From assembly GCA_023078685.1 (NCBI GenBank), contig JALGAS010000009.1, forward strand, positions 2,170,001 to 2,234,000: DNA of 64,000 bases, written 5' to 3'. Below the pieces are notes generated by a model. That model searched no databases. It saw only the letters and a program-made list of their open reading frames with translations, and was not told the origin of the DNA. The first letter of the stretch is position 1. The number at the start of each line of letters is the position of its first letter. The DNA is from Neopestalotiopsis rosae (lineage: Eukaryota > Ascomycota > Sordariomycetes > Amphisphaeriales > Sporocadaceae). Shown here in pieces: positions 40,986 to 52,550 of this stretch. Both the position numbers and the translations under genes were made by a program.

Positions 40986-43651
40986 CTCTTTTTCGCAATA
41001 TCAAGACGACCAAACAGCATGTCGACGAGTGTTGGATAGTGCGAAACCAGAATGTTGGCGAGGGCCGAAACTTGGTGGATATTTACAGATTTAGTCGTGT
41101 TGAATTGGGGAAAACTGAGATTTTTTTTTTTTTTTTTGGGAACAAGCAATCCTCCAGCCACGGCTGCAGAACGCTCATAATGGTCCCTCGCTGGGTGTCA
41201 ACAAATCGTGGTGCTCCACCGAACTGTAATTGGGCTCATCAAAGATCCAGCGACGATTTAGTGGCCACTTGGAAAGGCCTGTCGATTGTGTGGTCTATGT
41301 CGCGCAAGACGATCAGGGGGTACCTATGGGTACGCTGTTTGTCCCCGAGAGCTCCCGATTCGAACAGAGAAACCCCGGCAAGCCGAGGCCAGGCAGTGCC
41401 TGACGCAGTACCTGCAGCTGCCGATCGCGCCCCGCTGCAGGGTCGCATTTTATGATAAAAGGACTAGCTCAAGGCAAATGCGCAATTCTTTTAGGACCGG
41501 GAATAGAGTTCACTAATGGGTTTTAGAAGATTCGTAGCGATTCGTAGCTAATTCGTAGCTGGTCAATGTTACCCCTGAAGCTGGACCGACGACGGCAAGC
41601 ACACTGCTAACGAGTCATGCATGTCCAAAACTAACCGAAAATTAGTCAGAATTAATGGCCGAACAATCAGAACGCTTGCGAAAATCGAAGATGTTGTCAG
41701 CAATAATTTCAAGGTACTGGACAGGATAGATCGACCTGGACTCAAGCCGCCCGGTAACAAACAAATCATCGAAAGTCTGATTCTTGGAAGACTTGTTGAG
41801 GCACAAGAGGTTATGTAAGAGCTGACAGATATCAGTGATCAGGCGGACATACTACCGAAGAAAGATGTGACCATCTTTTGTATTGTGGGTGTCAATGAAC
41901 CTCTTGTATGCCTTTCGAGCAGAGTGATCTTGATCATTCTCCCGATATAAGTCTGCTACAAATTTGCTTCATCACCTTTTTCGAGCCTGTTGTCGCCCAT
42001 AGTGTTTATCTGCCTGCTGTCGAGAATCAAAGACGTTCTTTGGACAAATGGTTTCGCGCGCTTGCCGGTAATGCTGAGGCCATGATACTTTTGTGCTTAA
42101 CACACTCACTTTACCACAGTTCTCGTAATCACGTGCCATAGCCGTTTTAAGTCTGACATCGTGGTCCTCTCAAATAAATACCACCTGACTCAAAACTTCT
42201 GCCTTGGGAACATCCTGCATTCTGCCTTGAGTTTACAGTAGTTTTGTAAAGATAATGAAACCTACTACAGACCCTGGTGTGACAACTCTGTATTTCCGAA
42301 TTTACCACTTGAGTACAATCCAGCTCCATGTTTTCCTTTAACACGAAACTATGTTGGGCACGTTTTCAAGCTTTTGGCAGAATTGGGTCATTATTATGGG
42401 CTTAAATCGGGATACTATATCGAACAACATGGCAGGCAGCGATCAGCTGGTGCAACTAAAAGTCGTTGTCTAGTGGCTCGAAGCGAGGTCGCTATCCCGT
42501 CCTCACCAATTCTCACTTTCGAAGCACAAGGCCGGTCACCCATCTATGTCGTTGATCTTCTTCGTAGGTATTGTTGCGTCATATAGTTTCGATAACGTTG
42601 GAAATTCTTACTGCGGCGATCAAAATTTCAGAGTAAAATATAGGCAATCCGGACTCTTTCCATACTGGCCATCGGCTGTCGTGCTTAGACTGAAAGTGAT
42701 CAGTGACAACATCTGCGTTCCACTGCCGAGTGGGCGCCAGGGGACAGAATGAAGGACGTAACTTTGCGCTTCAGTATTCAGCCGCCTTTCTCTTCTAGCT
42801 AAGTGATTACGTAGCACAGCGCGTGATAGGCACGGCCTTAGCCGTGGCCTGATGCACAAAGATATACCGAGTCGCATAAGTCTCAGATCGTCCGGCCTAC
42901 CAACTCATCGAAGGCAATTGTTCTCGTGTGATCGTCGCAAAGGTGTAGGCTCAATTAGGCAATTGCCATAGCAGAAAATTCCGTAGCAAAAAGTTATCCA
43001 AAGCGGAAGTTGTGATACTCATGCAGTACAGCACCATGCTATCCTTCTTCTTTTTTTGACTCGCCTGAGTACCCAAATCCCCGCTCAGGTTCAACGATGC
43101 GACTAGATGCAAAATTAGAAACGTCATGATCCTATTTTGGCTTTTGAACGCCTGTACATTCGTGTCGAGGGTCGCCGAAGTCATCAAGATATTCATAGGT
43201 GGGAGAAAATACCACAGTCTTGATACTTAACACACAACAAACCAGCACAATACATTTATCCAGTTTTCGATGGCTCCACTTCTCTATTTTCGGAGTCTCC
43301 CAAGTTATATCCTTCCAGAAGTGAATCCACTTTAACCCTTGTGGTATTAATAGAGCCCCTGTTCACAACTTCCTGTGAGGCTGGGCGCTCTTTACCGCTT
43401 ACAGTCATGGACGAGATATTTCGTTTTCGGTATAGCATCCTCTAGAGCGTTCGCCTGGGGCATGTCGAAAGGATACTAGAATCTCGATGCTGCAAGACCT
43501 TTCACGAGCTGGATCAGGACATTTAAATTCAGAATCTAAATAGATAGTTATAGCGTTACACAAATGGTAGATCTCTTCGATTCGGAGTTTTCTTCACATA
43601 CCACTGCCTCTCTTCAATCATCTAGACAAGACATTCCCAAGCATCGACACA
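40986..43651. other. Long gene-poor stretch
   Basis: Contains a T17 run at 41121-41137, a short ATTCGTAGC triplet repeat near 41528-41560, and a 65-codon plus ORF at 41621-41818 (MSKTNRKLVRINGRTIRTLA) that could be a real small protein but matches nothing. No recognised gene. Confidence 0.35.
41121..41140. repeat. T17-GGG homopolymer tract
   Basis: Seventeen T directly followed by GGG, similar in kind to the T19-G28 tract at 36491. Confidence 0.85.
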
Positions 43652-44048
43652 ATGCCTGATGCCAATCCATTGCAGTTTACAAGGACCGACTCTGTTCCGG
43701 CATACAGTGCGTTCAGAGGTGACTTATCCGAAATGTTATGGTTGAGCCTAACTAACATATCGTCGAGGAGTCGAAGAGTATGGCGACGATACAAACGAAT
43801 CAGACCCGTCAGAAAGATCTACAGACGGCTCCGACGATGGCGAAAGCCTCGCAGATTTCGTTGCCGATGACACGGAGACGACCGTTTCGGAGGACAGCGG
43901 CGATGGCGAAAGCCTTTCCTATGGCAAAGAAAGCACTGATGCAATGGATGATTTAGAGATGATGAAAGATGCACTCGAGAGTCTAGAAATCACTTGCATC
44001 AAGTTGCGAAATGTGGCTGAGAGACTGGAAGGGATGCGACTACATTAG
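43652..44048 (+). CDS. Small acidic coiled-coil protein (two exons, 115 aa)
   Basis: Exon 43652-43718 and exon 43768-44048 join in phase across a 49-bp intron (GTGACT...CTAAC...GAG). The product begins MPDANPLQFTRTDSVPAYSA, has a strongly acidic, Ser-rich centre (DESDPSERSTDGSDDGES-like) and ends in a heptad helix (LEMMKDALESLEITCIKLRN). It has no signal peptide. I do not recognise the family; the acidic stretch plus coiled coil suggests a partner-binding or chromatin-associated protein. The intron was chosen because it removes the only stop and keeps phase. Confidence 0.5.
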
Positions 44049-45055
44049 AATGCTGACAGTTGTGTAATGGAGTACGAATGGCAGCGCTATATCTAGATAC
44101 GTTTTCCCATAAGATATTGTCGCCCTATCATTCACAAAGCTGGATTGTATTGAATGGGAGCCCTGGATACTTGCCAGACTTGAGAGTCACATGGGTTCGA
44201 TTAGACGTGCAATCACTTTCGGTTTCAACGATTCGGTTGACATCAATGCTAGTATAAAATGTGTTCAGGCAGCGCCAACTATTGTAGGTTTGCATCTACA
44301 GTATCTGGTCTCGTTGGCTCCGTACAGACGTTCCTTCGTTTATGTGGAGACTGGGAACACTCTTTCAGGGAACAAGCCAGAGATGTGTGTGGAGTACATA
44401 GGCACCAACCAAAATTTGTATTGAGAGAACGCTCGAGAGCGAAGTGGTCACGTACTGACACTTCCCCTTACCCGTCGTGTATTTTACACGACAATCGCAC
44501 CTCGCCGGAAACTATTCGGATCCTGTTGTCAAAGTCTCTAGTGCATCGCCAGCAGATATATACAATATAGTTATCGAAACGCACAGTGGTGACTCACCCC
44601 CTCCCAGTGTACGTCTGCTCGTTGAAGCCTCCACCCAAACCGGCCTGACTCTGAATAGCACTCATTCCCACGCAAATCATGACGTCCAGTCGGTCTGCGA
44701 GGCCCAGCACAGCTTGCTATGCGCGCTTTGCTGGCAGCGGCGTCTTTTGACTAGGACTAAGATAGGCGTGTCCGTACCCTTGTGAAGAAACAATTTTATA
44801 AATGGCTTCTTGCTTTGGGAATTGAGAAGTAACTCACAAATATTGACATAACAATTAACACAACCTGCTCAAGTCCCCGAGATCTATTTACCTTCAATCT
44901 AGCAGACATGACCTGATCCGGTAGATAGTGACGATGAATGAGCTCGTACGAAAAGTAGTCGCCCTGGCATAGGGAAACCGGGTAGTTTCAACACAACCAT
45001 GCAAAAGTTTAATCTAGTGATCATGTTAACACCTTACAGTACCACCAAGTTTTTC
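44049..45055. other. Intergenic stretch
   Basis: Overlapping short frames (44191-44785) without recognisable motifs. Confidence 0.3.
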
Positions 45056-45425
45056 AGAAGGACATCCCAGAACAGTATCCCAACGCAGAAGACATCTCAC
45101 CACAGAAGAGTATCCAACACGCAAGCAGAAGTATATCCTAGAGGAGTATCCCGGTACAGGACAGTAGTCCAGCATGACAGAGTGCCCCATCAGAGAAGAT
45201 AATTCCAATACAGTAGAGTATCTTGACAAAACTACTCCACCTCTAACGGTGTAGAATGGACATACTTCCGAAATACGACGATTGAATAGAACATAATGAT
45301 CATTTCAGAGTGGCACAATTCCGACGTAGTGTTCTGTCCTGATGATCGGCGGGGAGGAGGGGGGGGGGGGGGGGGGGGGGGGGTCCCCTAGATGGGATAC
45401 ACTTCTGTGGTGGGACACTCTTCTG
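45056..45425. repeat. Fold-back repeat element, copy B
   Basis: A left minisatellite arm (45056-45230; AGTATCCCAACGCAGAAG-like units) is followed by a core at 45235-45345 nearly identical to copy A (CTTCCGAAATACGACGATTG then ATAGAACATAATGATCATTT), a G25 run at 45359-45383 and a short inverted minisatellite (GGGATACACTTCTGTG). The terminal palindrome of copies A and C is absent. Confidence 0.8.
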
Positions 45426-46423
45426 TGTCTCTGTGTTGCTGCCAAATACATCCGTCAACCCCCTGCTATCTACTGCATGATCCAGATACCACATAAAGCA
45501 TCACCACCTACCTATATTTTGGTTCCACTGCAGGACCATGGCAACAGAGTCAATTGTCCATTCCGGTGCAGAAGTCTCCCGTCTGTCCGTGTTTCTTGCC
45601 CAACTACTGCAGCATGCATCGACCAAATCCTTCGTTAATTACTTTACGAAGTAGCTAAATGAGTCTGGTCAAGAGTTACGACTGACCAGCGAAAAGGCCA
45701 AGCGCGTTCGGTAAATCACTTCTGGATGCTTTCAAATCTTTGCCGGGTCATGATACCAGTTAGACTGACAGGGCACGCACATTCTACGAGGCTCCACTAC
45801 CATAGACATGGACAGAGTATGACCGGGTTGAGCACAAGAGACGGAGGAACTCGCGTCCGTCCGCTTCTCATGTTTTGACTACATAAGCGAAGAAACACTA
45901 AACAGCCATTTTCCAGCATGGGCCCATAACTACTGACCGAATTCTCTATGTGAAGGGGGAAAAAAACGGCACTTCCATTGATGTAAATTGACTTCCAGTC
46001 GCATACCCAATACTGTTGAATCGTTCGTGGCCATGTGATGCCAGAGATTTTATCACCTTCGTGAAACACGCCAGGTCGAGCGAGCTTCATATGAGCTTCA
46101 TATGGAAAGGCATTGCAGTGATCAGATTATTCTGTTGATCGTAGCTTTCTACATAAAACTTCGTACTATATGTCGAGCTTAGTTTCTCTCTTGTAGCGAA
46201 AGTCTGAAAAGTCGCACTATTCATTAGATCAGAACCTAGAAAATCTAAAACGAAAGTCTATCGTCCTAGATTCATACTAATTCGCCGACAAATCAATGCT
46301 TCTATACATATACAACGTCCACTGAACAATGGCATATGGAATATCGACGGTTTAATCGAAGTTCTCCTTGAATCTGCTCTGTGTCGTGGTGCTGATCATG
46401 GAACGTCTGACCCATGACTTTAA
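45426..46423. other. Stretch without a recognised gene
   Basis: A minus ORF at 45797-46090 (97 codons, ATG; RPGVFHEGDKISGITWPRTI) is complete but unassigned. GCTTCATATGA is repeated in tandem at about 46085-46102. Confidence 0.3.
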
Positions 46424-47266
46424 GCGTATTTATGTGGGGGTGCAGCTGATGAGGCGGGCGAATATGCTCGCACCGAAATTCCCTTTCATCCATTCTATGC
46501 GACTGCTGCGGAATCCGAGGTAGTCCCTCGATTTCTATTCCGTATTTTCTCTAGAGCTTCTGCTGGGAATGATGATCAGGACTGGATGCGATCTGAGGCT
46601 ACCATACATGGCAACACGACAAATATAATCGATGCTGAGGAATCGCATGTGGCCATGGCCCTGAATGAGCACCTTCGATGGTCTACATCAAGATCATTCC
46701 CCGATCCATTCATCTCGTGGACGACTTCACTACTCTCCGCTATTCAATATTCAATATACAAACATAGGACAGAGGGTACAGAGTTGAAGGACATTCATCT
46801 TGCTGTTATTGATACGATATTGTTCCCAGACGAAACATTTGTACGGGATTTAACTCTTATGAAGAGATTTGAAGATTCTGTGCCAAACAGTCATATGATC
46901 AAAATCGGCGGCCAATCCAAACGCTGGAGTGATCGCGGACTTCGAGATTTTCGAGATTTTCGCAGTAAGAAACATACAACACTATCCGGAAGTTACTACT
47001 TTGGCGAGTATCTCGCTCGAGGACAACTTTGCATCAAGAATCGCTCATCGGTTATGCAATGCGACAAAATTGTCAACGAGAACCTATATCAATTGGAGCC
47101 GCAATTCGAGTCTGCCTTGAGTTCGAGGGAAATTCAATGGGCTCATGCAGTGATTGCACTTCGCGAAGCTTTCTACGGAAGCGACGATCGTCCAGCAATT
47201 GAACAGCGCGAGATCGTGGCTGCCACGCTAGTCTCCCTCAATTTTCCAGTCGATATCACATCATGA
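46424..47266 (+). CDS. DUF7587-like fungal protein, 5' end unresolved
   Basis: The frame is open from 46424, with its first ATG at 46586 (MRSEATIHGNTT). Conserved sequence starts earlier, however: VVPRFLFRIFSRASAG lies before that ATG, so a 5' exon or an upstream start is missing. The body reads EHLRWSTSRSFPDPFISWTT, LLSAIQYSIYKHRTEGTELK, IHLAVIDTILFPDETFVRDL and SYYFGEYLARGQLCIKNRSS. I recognise this order from fungal proteins annotated as DUF7587, of unknown biochemical role. No frameshift lies in the 840-base frame. Alternative: another family with the same FRVFS...SWTSS...YFGEYLS signature. Confidence 0.6.
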   Translation, partial: AYLCGGAADEAGEYARTEIPFHPFYATAAESEVVPRFLFRIFSRASAGNDDQDWMRSEATIHGNTTNIIDAEESHVAMALNEHLRWSTSRSFPDPFISWTTSLLSAIQYSIYKHRTEGTELKDIHLAVIDTILFPDETFVRDLTLMKRFEDSVPNSHMIKIGGQSKRWSDRGLRDFRDFRSKKHTTLSGSYYFGEYLARGQLCIKNRSSVMQCDKIVNENLYQLEPQFESALSSREIQWAHAVIALREAFYGSDDRPAIEQREIVAATLVSLNFPVDITS

Positions 47267-48404
47267 TGATGGCAAGCCTATTAGCGCTTCGTCCACGCCA
47301 AGCCACGAACACCGGGTTTATCGATCGCATCATCAATATTTATGCTGGTACGGGAATGCTTCAATCTCTAGTTATGGTCTGATCATGTAACATGATAACA
47401 CAATATTTAGATGTGGCTAGAAGAAATTGACAAAGCATACATCCGCCGACTACACAAGGAAATTGCCGCCTTGCGGAAAACCTTGAGAGGACGAAAGGAT
47501 ACGTAAAATGTCATCATCATGTCCCGTGCCGACGCGATACTTCCGATAGGGTTGAAGCCTTTAGATCTCGAGCTAGAAGCAATCGTGTTACACAGTATCG
47601 TCTGCTTATATTGTAAAATCAAGCTGCTATGGTTGTTAATGATACGCAATGTGGATAGAATGTATTGCAGTACTCGATGATTCATTTTATAATCCGTCCA
47701 AATCTACATATTCCTCATAGACCTAGCTATTCCGTTGCAACACATCCCACCTTATTGTGGCTAGTAAGATACCTATGTCGAGTATTTCAATCTCTGGGAA
47801 TATGGAAATGAAGAATTAAGCGATACACATTTATATGAGAATCAACGGCGCGGTCAGCTTGTGAACCATGCATTCAACATTTCTTATAACAGTGATGGAG
47901 GCCGATGCGTCCAACCATTAATGAACAATTTATTCGGGGAAATCCCTGATTCGCGTAGGGAAGATAATGTATACGCAGTGATGATAGCCCTGTGACTTTC
48001 CATGTGCGGTTTTATTTCATGTGCGCATCGCATGTGGCTTGTATAGACACAAGAAAAGGTACAACCGAAGTCAAAGGGTACAAAATTGTGGCGCTAACCT
48101 GAAGTGCCAAACGTCCCGCACAGGCTACAGCGGAACTGGAAAGGACTGAAGGCCATTACCGGAAATGGCACTGCAAGGAGGGAAAATAGTTCTTTTTCTC
48201 TTTTTAATTTTAAAAGTCTTGGAAAGGACCAATGCATATTTTTTCGTAGCCGAATACGGCCATCAGACCCGCATCGACCACATCACGATTTTGTGGTTGT
48301 TGCTGCATTTACAGTCCAAATTCCAAGAAAGAGGCATTGTAGACTCTGCGGACGAAGGAGCATTCGATTAGATACTTGCAGTGGATAGCTGCCATCATAA
48401 TTAT
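47267..48404. other. Intergenic stretch
   Basis: Open frames at 48104-48388 and 48165-48371 overlap and carry no family motif. Nothing supported. Confidence 0.3.
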
Positions 48405-48990
48405 AGAACAGTATCCTGGCACAGAACAGTATCCCATTACAGAAAAGTACTACGGCACAGAAAAGTATTCATCACAGAAGAGACATAGAATAGTGTCCTA
48501 CAACAGAAGTGTATCCCAACACAGAAGTATATCCCACCACAAAAGCATATCCCACCACAGAAGAGTAGCCTAGATAAACAGGACAGAATACTACGTCGAG
48601 ATCGTGCCACTCTGAAATAATCATTACTAATGTTCTATTTAATCGTCGTATTTCGGAAGGATGTCCGCTCTAGACTGTTGGAGGTGGAGTAGTTGTTGTC
48701 GAGATACAGGGACAATCAAAATCGGCTTCTCCTTGTTGTCCACATCTCGTCTTTTGAGCACGGACGATCCATATCTGGCGCTGACATTCATGTACATCAG
48801 CCAGAACCACTTGATATTGTCATCAATGAGTACTTCGGCGAGTCAAAGGTACAGTAATCAAACTGACAATAAAAAATTGCTTGTCGACCAGAGCCGATTT
48901 TGGCTGGCTGAAGTACCCAAGCATGACAGTACTAAGTATGTCCGGCTGAGGTACATATAGGTCGGCGCAAAATACGGGTCGTCCGTGCTC
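48405..48990. repeat. Fold-back repeat element, copy C (core inverted)
   Basis: A minisatellite arm (48405-48575) in the same orientation as copy A is followed by the core in reverse complement (AATCGTCGTATTTCGGAAGG at about 48645). The terminal palindrome at 48756-48990 begins GAGCACGGACGATCC and ends GTCGTCCGTGCTC. Relative to copy A the core is flipped while the palindrome keeps its orientation. Confidence 0.8.
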
Positions 48991-49167
48991 GAATAATCTA
49001 TAGTACTCGGATTATATCTTTGTGCACGATCCATACCAGGGCGCCATATTCAATTCCGAGCCAGGATACGGGAGCGTTCTAACGGCTATATATGGGTAAT
49101 ATTCCGTGAATGGTTTCCGACGCTGGAAACTACAATCTATTTATGTTCCATACATACTGGATTGTTT

Positions 49168-49487
49168 CATTGTATGATACATATTGAAGAGCTCTTCGCA
49201 GCCATCTCTCGAGGCGCTTTACACAATGGGCAATGCTTTTGACTGACATCGCTCTCATGGAAAGACGCAGTCTCTTCGAGGCATTCATAACACAAAATGT
49301 GCTTGCACTTTTTCCACAAATCCATTGTAAACCTTTTCGATCATATTTGCGGCACCATTCGTCTTCTTTATTTGGTGAATTGGAACGATTCCGGAGGACT
49401 TACGAAACGCATCTGTGCGGCGAGTGTGGTTGTTGGGCTTCTTTCACTTTTCTGGAGCGGCGCCGGCAGCTTGACGTTGGCACTCAT
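49168..49487 (-). CDS. Small RING-finger protein, one frameshift
   Basis: The ATG at 49487 gives MSANVKLPAPLQKSERSPTT, then a probable GTAAGT intron. The next exon reads EDEWCRKYDRKGLQWICGK. One A is missing in the run at 49309-49313, after which the frame continues KCKHILCYECLEETASFHES and KHCPLCKAPRE to a stop at 49168. Combined, this is a C3HC4-like RING (C-x-x-C pairs and a CxH), typical of E3 ubiquitin ligases. The exact exon 1-2 junction is not settled. It lies immediately beside fold-back copy C. Confidence 0.5.
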
Positions 49488-50617
49488 TGAGGTTGTTTGA
49501 CCTGGCTAAGACCGTCGTGTAGAGGTTAATAGTGTATCTCGTATCTTTCTCTATGAGTCTTCACTACACTAAATCTTACAAGCAACATCTCGAAGCTGCT
49601 GAATCTTTGCAACGATTATAGAACACTATTGTCCTTATCTTGTCACAACCTGGTTTCTAGCTGTACGATCAGAATTTGTTACCTGAGATTTGTCGGGGGA
49701 AAAAATAGAACGAGTGTGGCAGTATGAAAAGTTAGCAAATCTGCAGTTGGTGTGAACTGGAATAAGAATTGCCTAGAGCATTCCTTTGGCTTTACTCGAC
49801 TAGAAGTAGGTTCTGAAGTGTAGCTCTTCCAGAAAAATAGGAACGGATTCGAAACACGGGAGCCGAAACCACCAAGTAATATGGCTTATAAAGTACTGTA
49901 AGATCATGGTACATTCAGAAGCTCTAGCTATGCGAGAACTCCTTGTTCTCCGTCTCAATCCCTTCGATCCATTTCCACTCGTTCGTCACACCGGCCGGAT
50001 GATACTAGAGACGAGAAGCCTTTCTCAGTCTGCCATGCACACCATTGGACTAGTGTATTGCCATTGTTCGGATACCAGTGTGCACTGATCCACTTTTGTG
50101 GGTATCCTTTTTCCCGTGCTTGGGTTCTTGTAGTAAATGCAACCATCGTCGTTCTTATCCCACCAAGCTACTACTGAATATATCGGAAGAGACGTCGATG
50201 AACTTGCGTTGTCATGTACCGTAAGATCTTGAAGAGCTCCTGAAAGTGGATCGGTGTCTCCAGACAATGAGCGATGGTGATAAGAGGTGAAGTGAGATCC
50301 CTTTGATAGGTGATTTGCGATTGTTGAGATTGGTCTACACTGAGTTCATCAGCAGTACTGTAGGTAATTCCTGCTGATCATTCCACATCAATTCCTCCCA
50401 AGTTGGAACTGGATTCGACGCCTCCGTCTCTGTGCCGTAAAAGCCATCTGGCGGGGCCGCTGGGTGGCTCGTGCACCTTTTGAGATCAACAAAGCGGTGC
50501 ACATTGCCATATGAATCTTGGTGCGTACCGCCAGTGCATCTTTCCCATGTTTGCTGACATTTTGTCGTAATTTTTGTTTTTCTGTTATAGTCTTTGCCGG
50601 GACATTTAGAAGCCTTG
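49488..50617. other. Stretch with possible small minus-strand genes
   Basis: Minus ORF 50267-50025 (80 codons; IYSVVAWWDKNDDGCIYYKN) and the adjoining frame (YPQKWISAHWYPNNGNTLVQ) may be one gene joined by a one-base shift. Minus ORF 50745-50335 (Cys-containing) is antisense to the next gene. Neither is recognised. Confidence 0.3.
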
Positions 50618-50641
50618 ATGATATTATATGAACAGCCACAT

Positions 50642-51547
50642 ATGAGCGAAGATTGTTCAGATTGGACGACAGATTTGGATGGGGCGAAGTCGGCAAATAA
50701 CAGCCCTCGAAAAGGCGATGGAATTCTGTGGCAGACAAGTAGCACGTTGTTTCAAGAAATGGTTCCAGGCAGTACCGGCAGGGTTAGCTCACATCCGACA
50801 CGGGCCACGAATAACGACAACCCCTCAAAGATTCAGATCGTAGATCAGATTGGCAATGGTGGAGCCAGTCCTGTGGTCAGCATCCAGCTTATTTCTCATG
50901 AACAAGATGCTGAACGTAAGTACGCCGACACTGGAGAAGATGGAGCGATGCAGAATTCGCCTCCACGCGCAGACCAGTCTCTCTTTCCTCGAATCTGCGT
51001 AACAAATCAGGCCTTCGCTCGGGTGCCACCAAAAGATGACGCCCACCTAAGTCGAGCGGTCAGTATATCAGACCAGCTTGAGGACTGTGGAATAAACAAA
51101 TACACTAGCCAAGAACCTCTTGGTACATATGCAGGTAGAAGAGAACAGCTCGCTGCTTCATTAAGGTGAGAAATATGACTTTTTGATTCAACAGAGCTTA
51201 CCAGGCACAGAACAAGCGAGACGATGCAGAGTGGAGGTGGTCTTCGTAATCAGGAGCCTCTGGCGTATCCGACCAGACCTACATTAGTGCAACGGGAGAA
51301 GGCTAGTTCTCTTAACATCTCGGACAAATTCAGCACGACTAGACGAGACATAGAGAAGAGTACTGCACAAGAGCAGCAAAATAGCGCTACCCTCACGCAG
51401 AAAAGGATAGGTATTCAGTCATTATTGAATGAAGTGCCTACAGCTACACAATACACCAACACCGCTCAAGCTGACCTGCCCACGCCCTTAGGAAAGGAGA
51501 GCGAAAGGCAACCTCAGGACGGCGACGGTTCCCCGGGAGGATTTTGA
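50642..51547 (+). CDS. Disordered hypothetical protein (two exons)
   Basis: I prefer the ATG at 50642 (MSEDCSDWTTDLDGAKSANN); an alternative ATG lies at 50618. Exon 1 ends at 51165 before GTGAGA and exon 2 starts at 51205 after TTACCAG, keeping phase and removing the TGA at 51167. The protein is rich in Ser, Gln and charged residues with no membrane segment or signal peptide, and is probably disordered. It ends QPQDGDGSPGGF. I do not recognise the family. Antisense frames are also open, which lowers confidence. Confidence 0.45.
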
Positions 51548-51608
51548 TTAGTTAAGCATACAGACACATACAGACCCGGAATATGCGCTTTGCGTCCTCG
51601 ATATTTCG

Positions 51609-51946
51609 ATGGCTTCATGTGTAGCTGAGATTGCGAAAGATATCGTCTTCCACGACCGCAGAAAGAGCCTTCTTAAGCCACTTTTTAGACTGCATGAAAA
51701 TGGAACACGGGTTGAAAGGGACACTCCGACATGCGCGCTCAGTCTGTCAAGTTCCGAAGTAAATGTTACAGACTTGCCAAAGAGCTGCAGAGTCAAATTA
51801 TATACGGGTTTCTTGAAAATTAGTATGTGTCAACAAAACTCGCCATGTCATTAGATTTATTCTAATCAGAAAAGATTCCGAAAGTTCAAGATTTACGTAG
51901 TAGGCGTGTAGCACTTGCAACAAGAACTACTCCATTCTATCATTAA
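51609..51946 (+). CDS. Small two-exon hypothetical protein, about 96 aa
   Basis: ATG at 51609 (MASCVAEIAKDIVFHDRRKS). Exon 1 ends at 51822 before a canonical GTATGT; the acceptor TTCTAATCAG at 51869 returns to a frame ending at 51946 (QDLRSRRVALATRTTPFYH). Phase agrees and both splice signals are strong. No family recognised. Confidence 0.35.
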
Positions 51947-52550
51947 CCATTCTTTGATGAAAACTCAGAACGCCTGGTCACCAGTAAGTTCCATGATCAT
52001 AGCGTCGACGACGAGCATCTGACTGCATCCGATCCTAGGAAACTACAATTCTCCTGGTGAGGCAGCTACTACAAATATATAGAAACGCATATTTGGCTCG
52101 ATACTGATTCCTTGCTCAGCACACAGTGCCTATTCTTGATCTGCCAGCGAGGTCGGCCAAATCATGTTTTGGAGCAAGCTGAATACCTACCGTTTGTTTC
52201 GAGAAGATTCCGTTTCTGAATGCTGAGATCGGACCTGAAAAGTGGAGCTTATCACCGTACCCCGGCCGGATGCCTCTACGCCGACACCTAGGCGCCGATA
52301 GTCACCTTAATGCAGTTTGACCCAGCTCCGGAATACGAGCTTGACTACTTATTCATCTAAAAGCTGCCCTGTGGGACCTATGCAAACTTGTTGTCATGTT
52401 TGCCATGTTGCAAATAAATAGCGAGTGATACGCCAACTACAACCATCGGCATTTCTTTCCTCTTTAATACCTGCTCGTAACTTTATCATTAGCTTCGGAA
52501 AGGTGTGCATAGTATCGAATCATCATATATCTCTCGGTTGACTTGAGAAC
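51947..52550. other. Intergenic stretch
   Basis: No supported frame between these two small genes. Confidence 0.3.
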
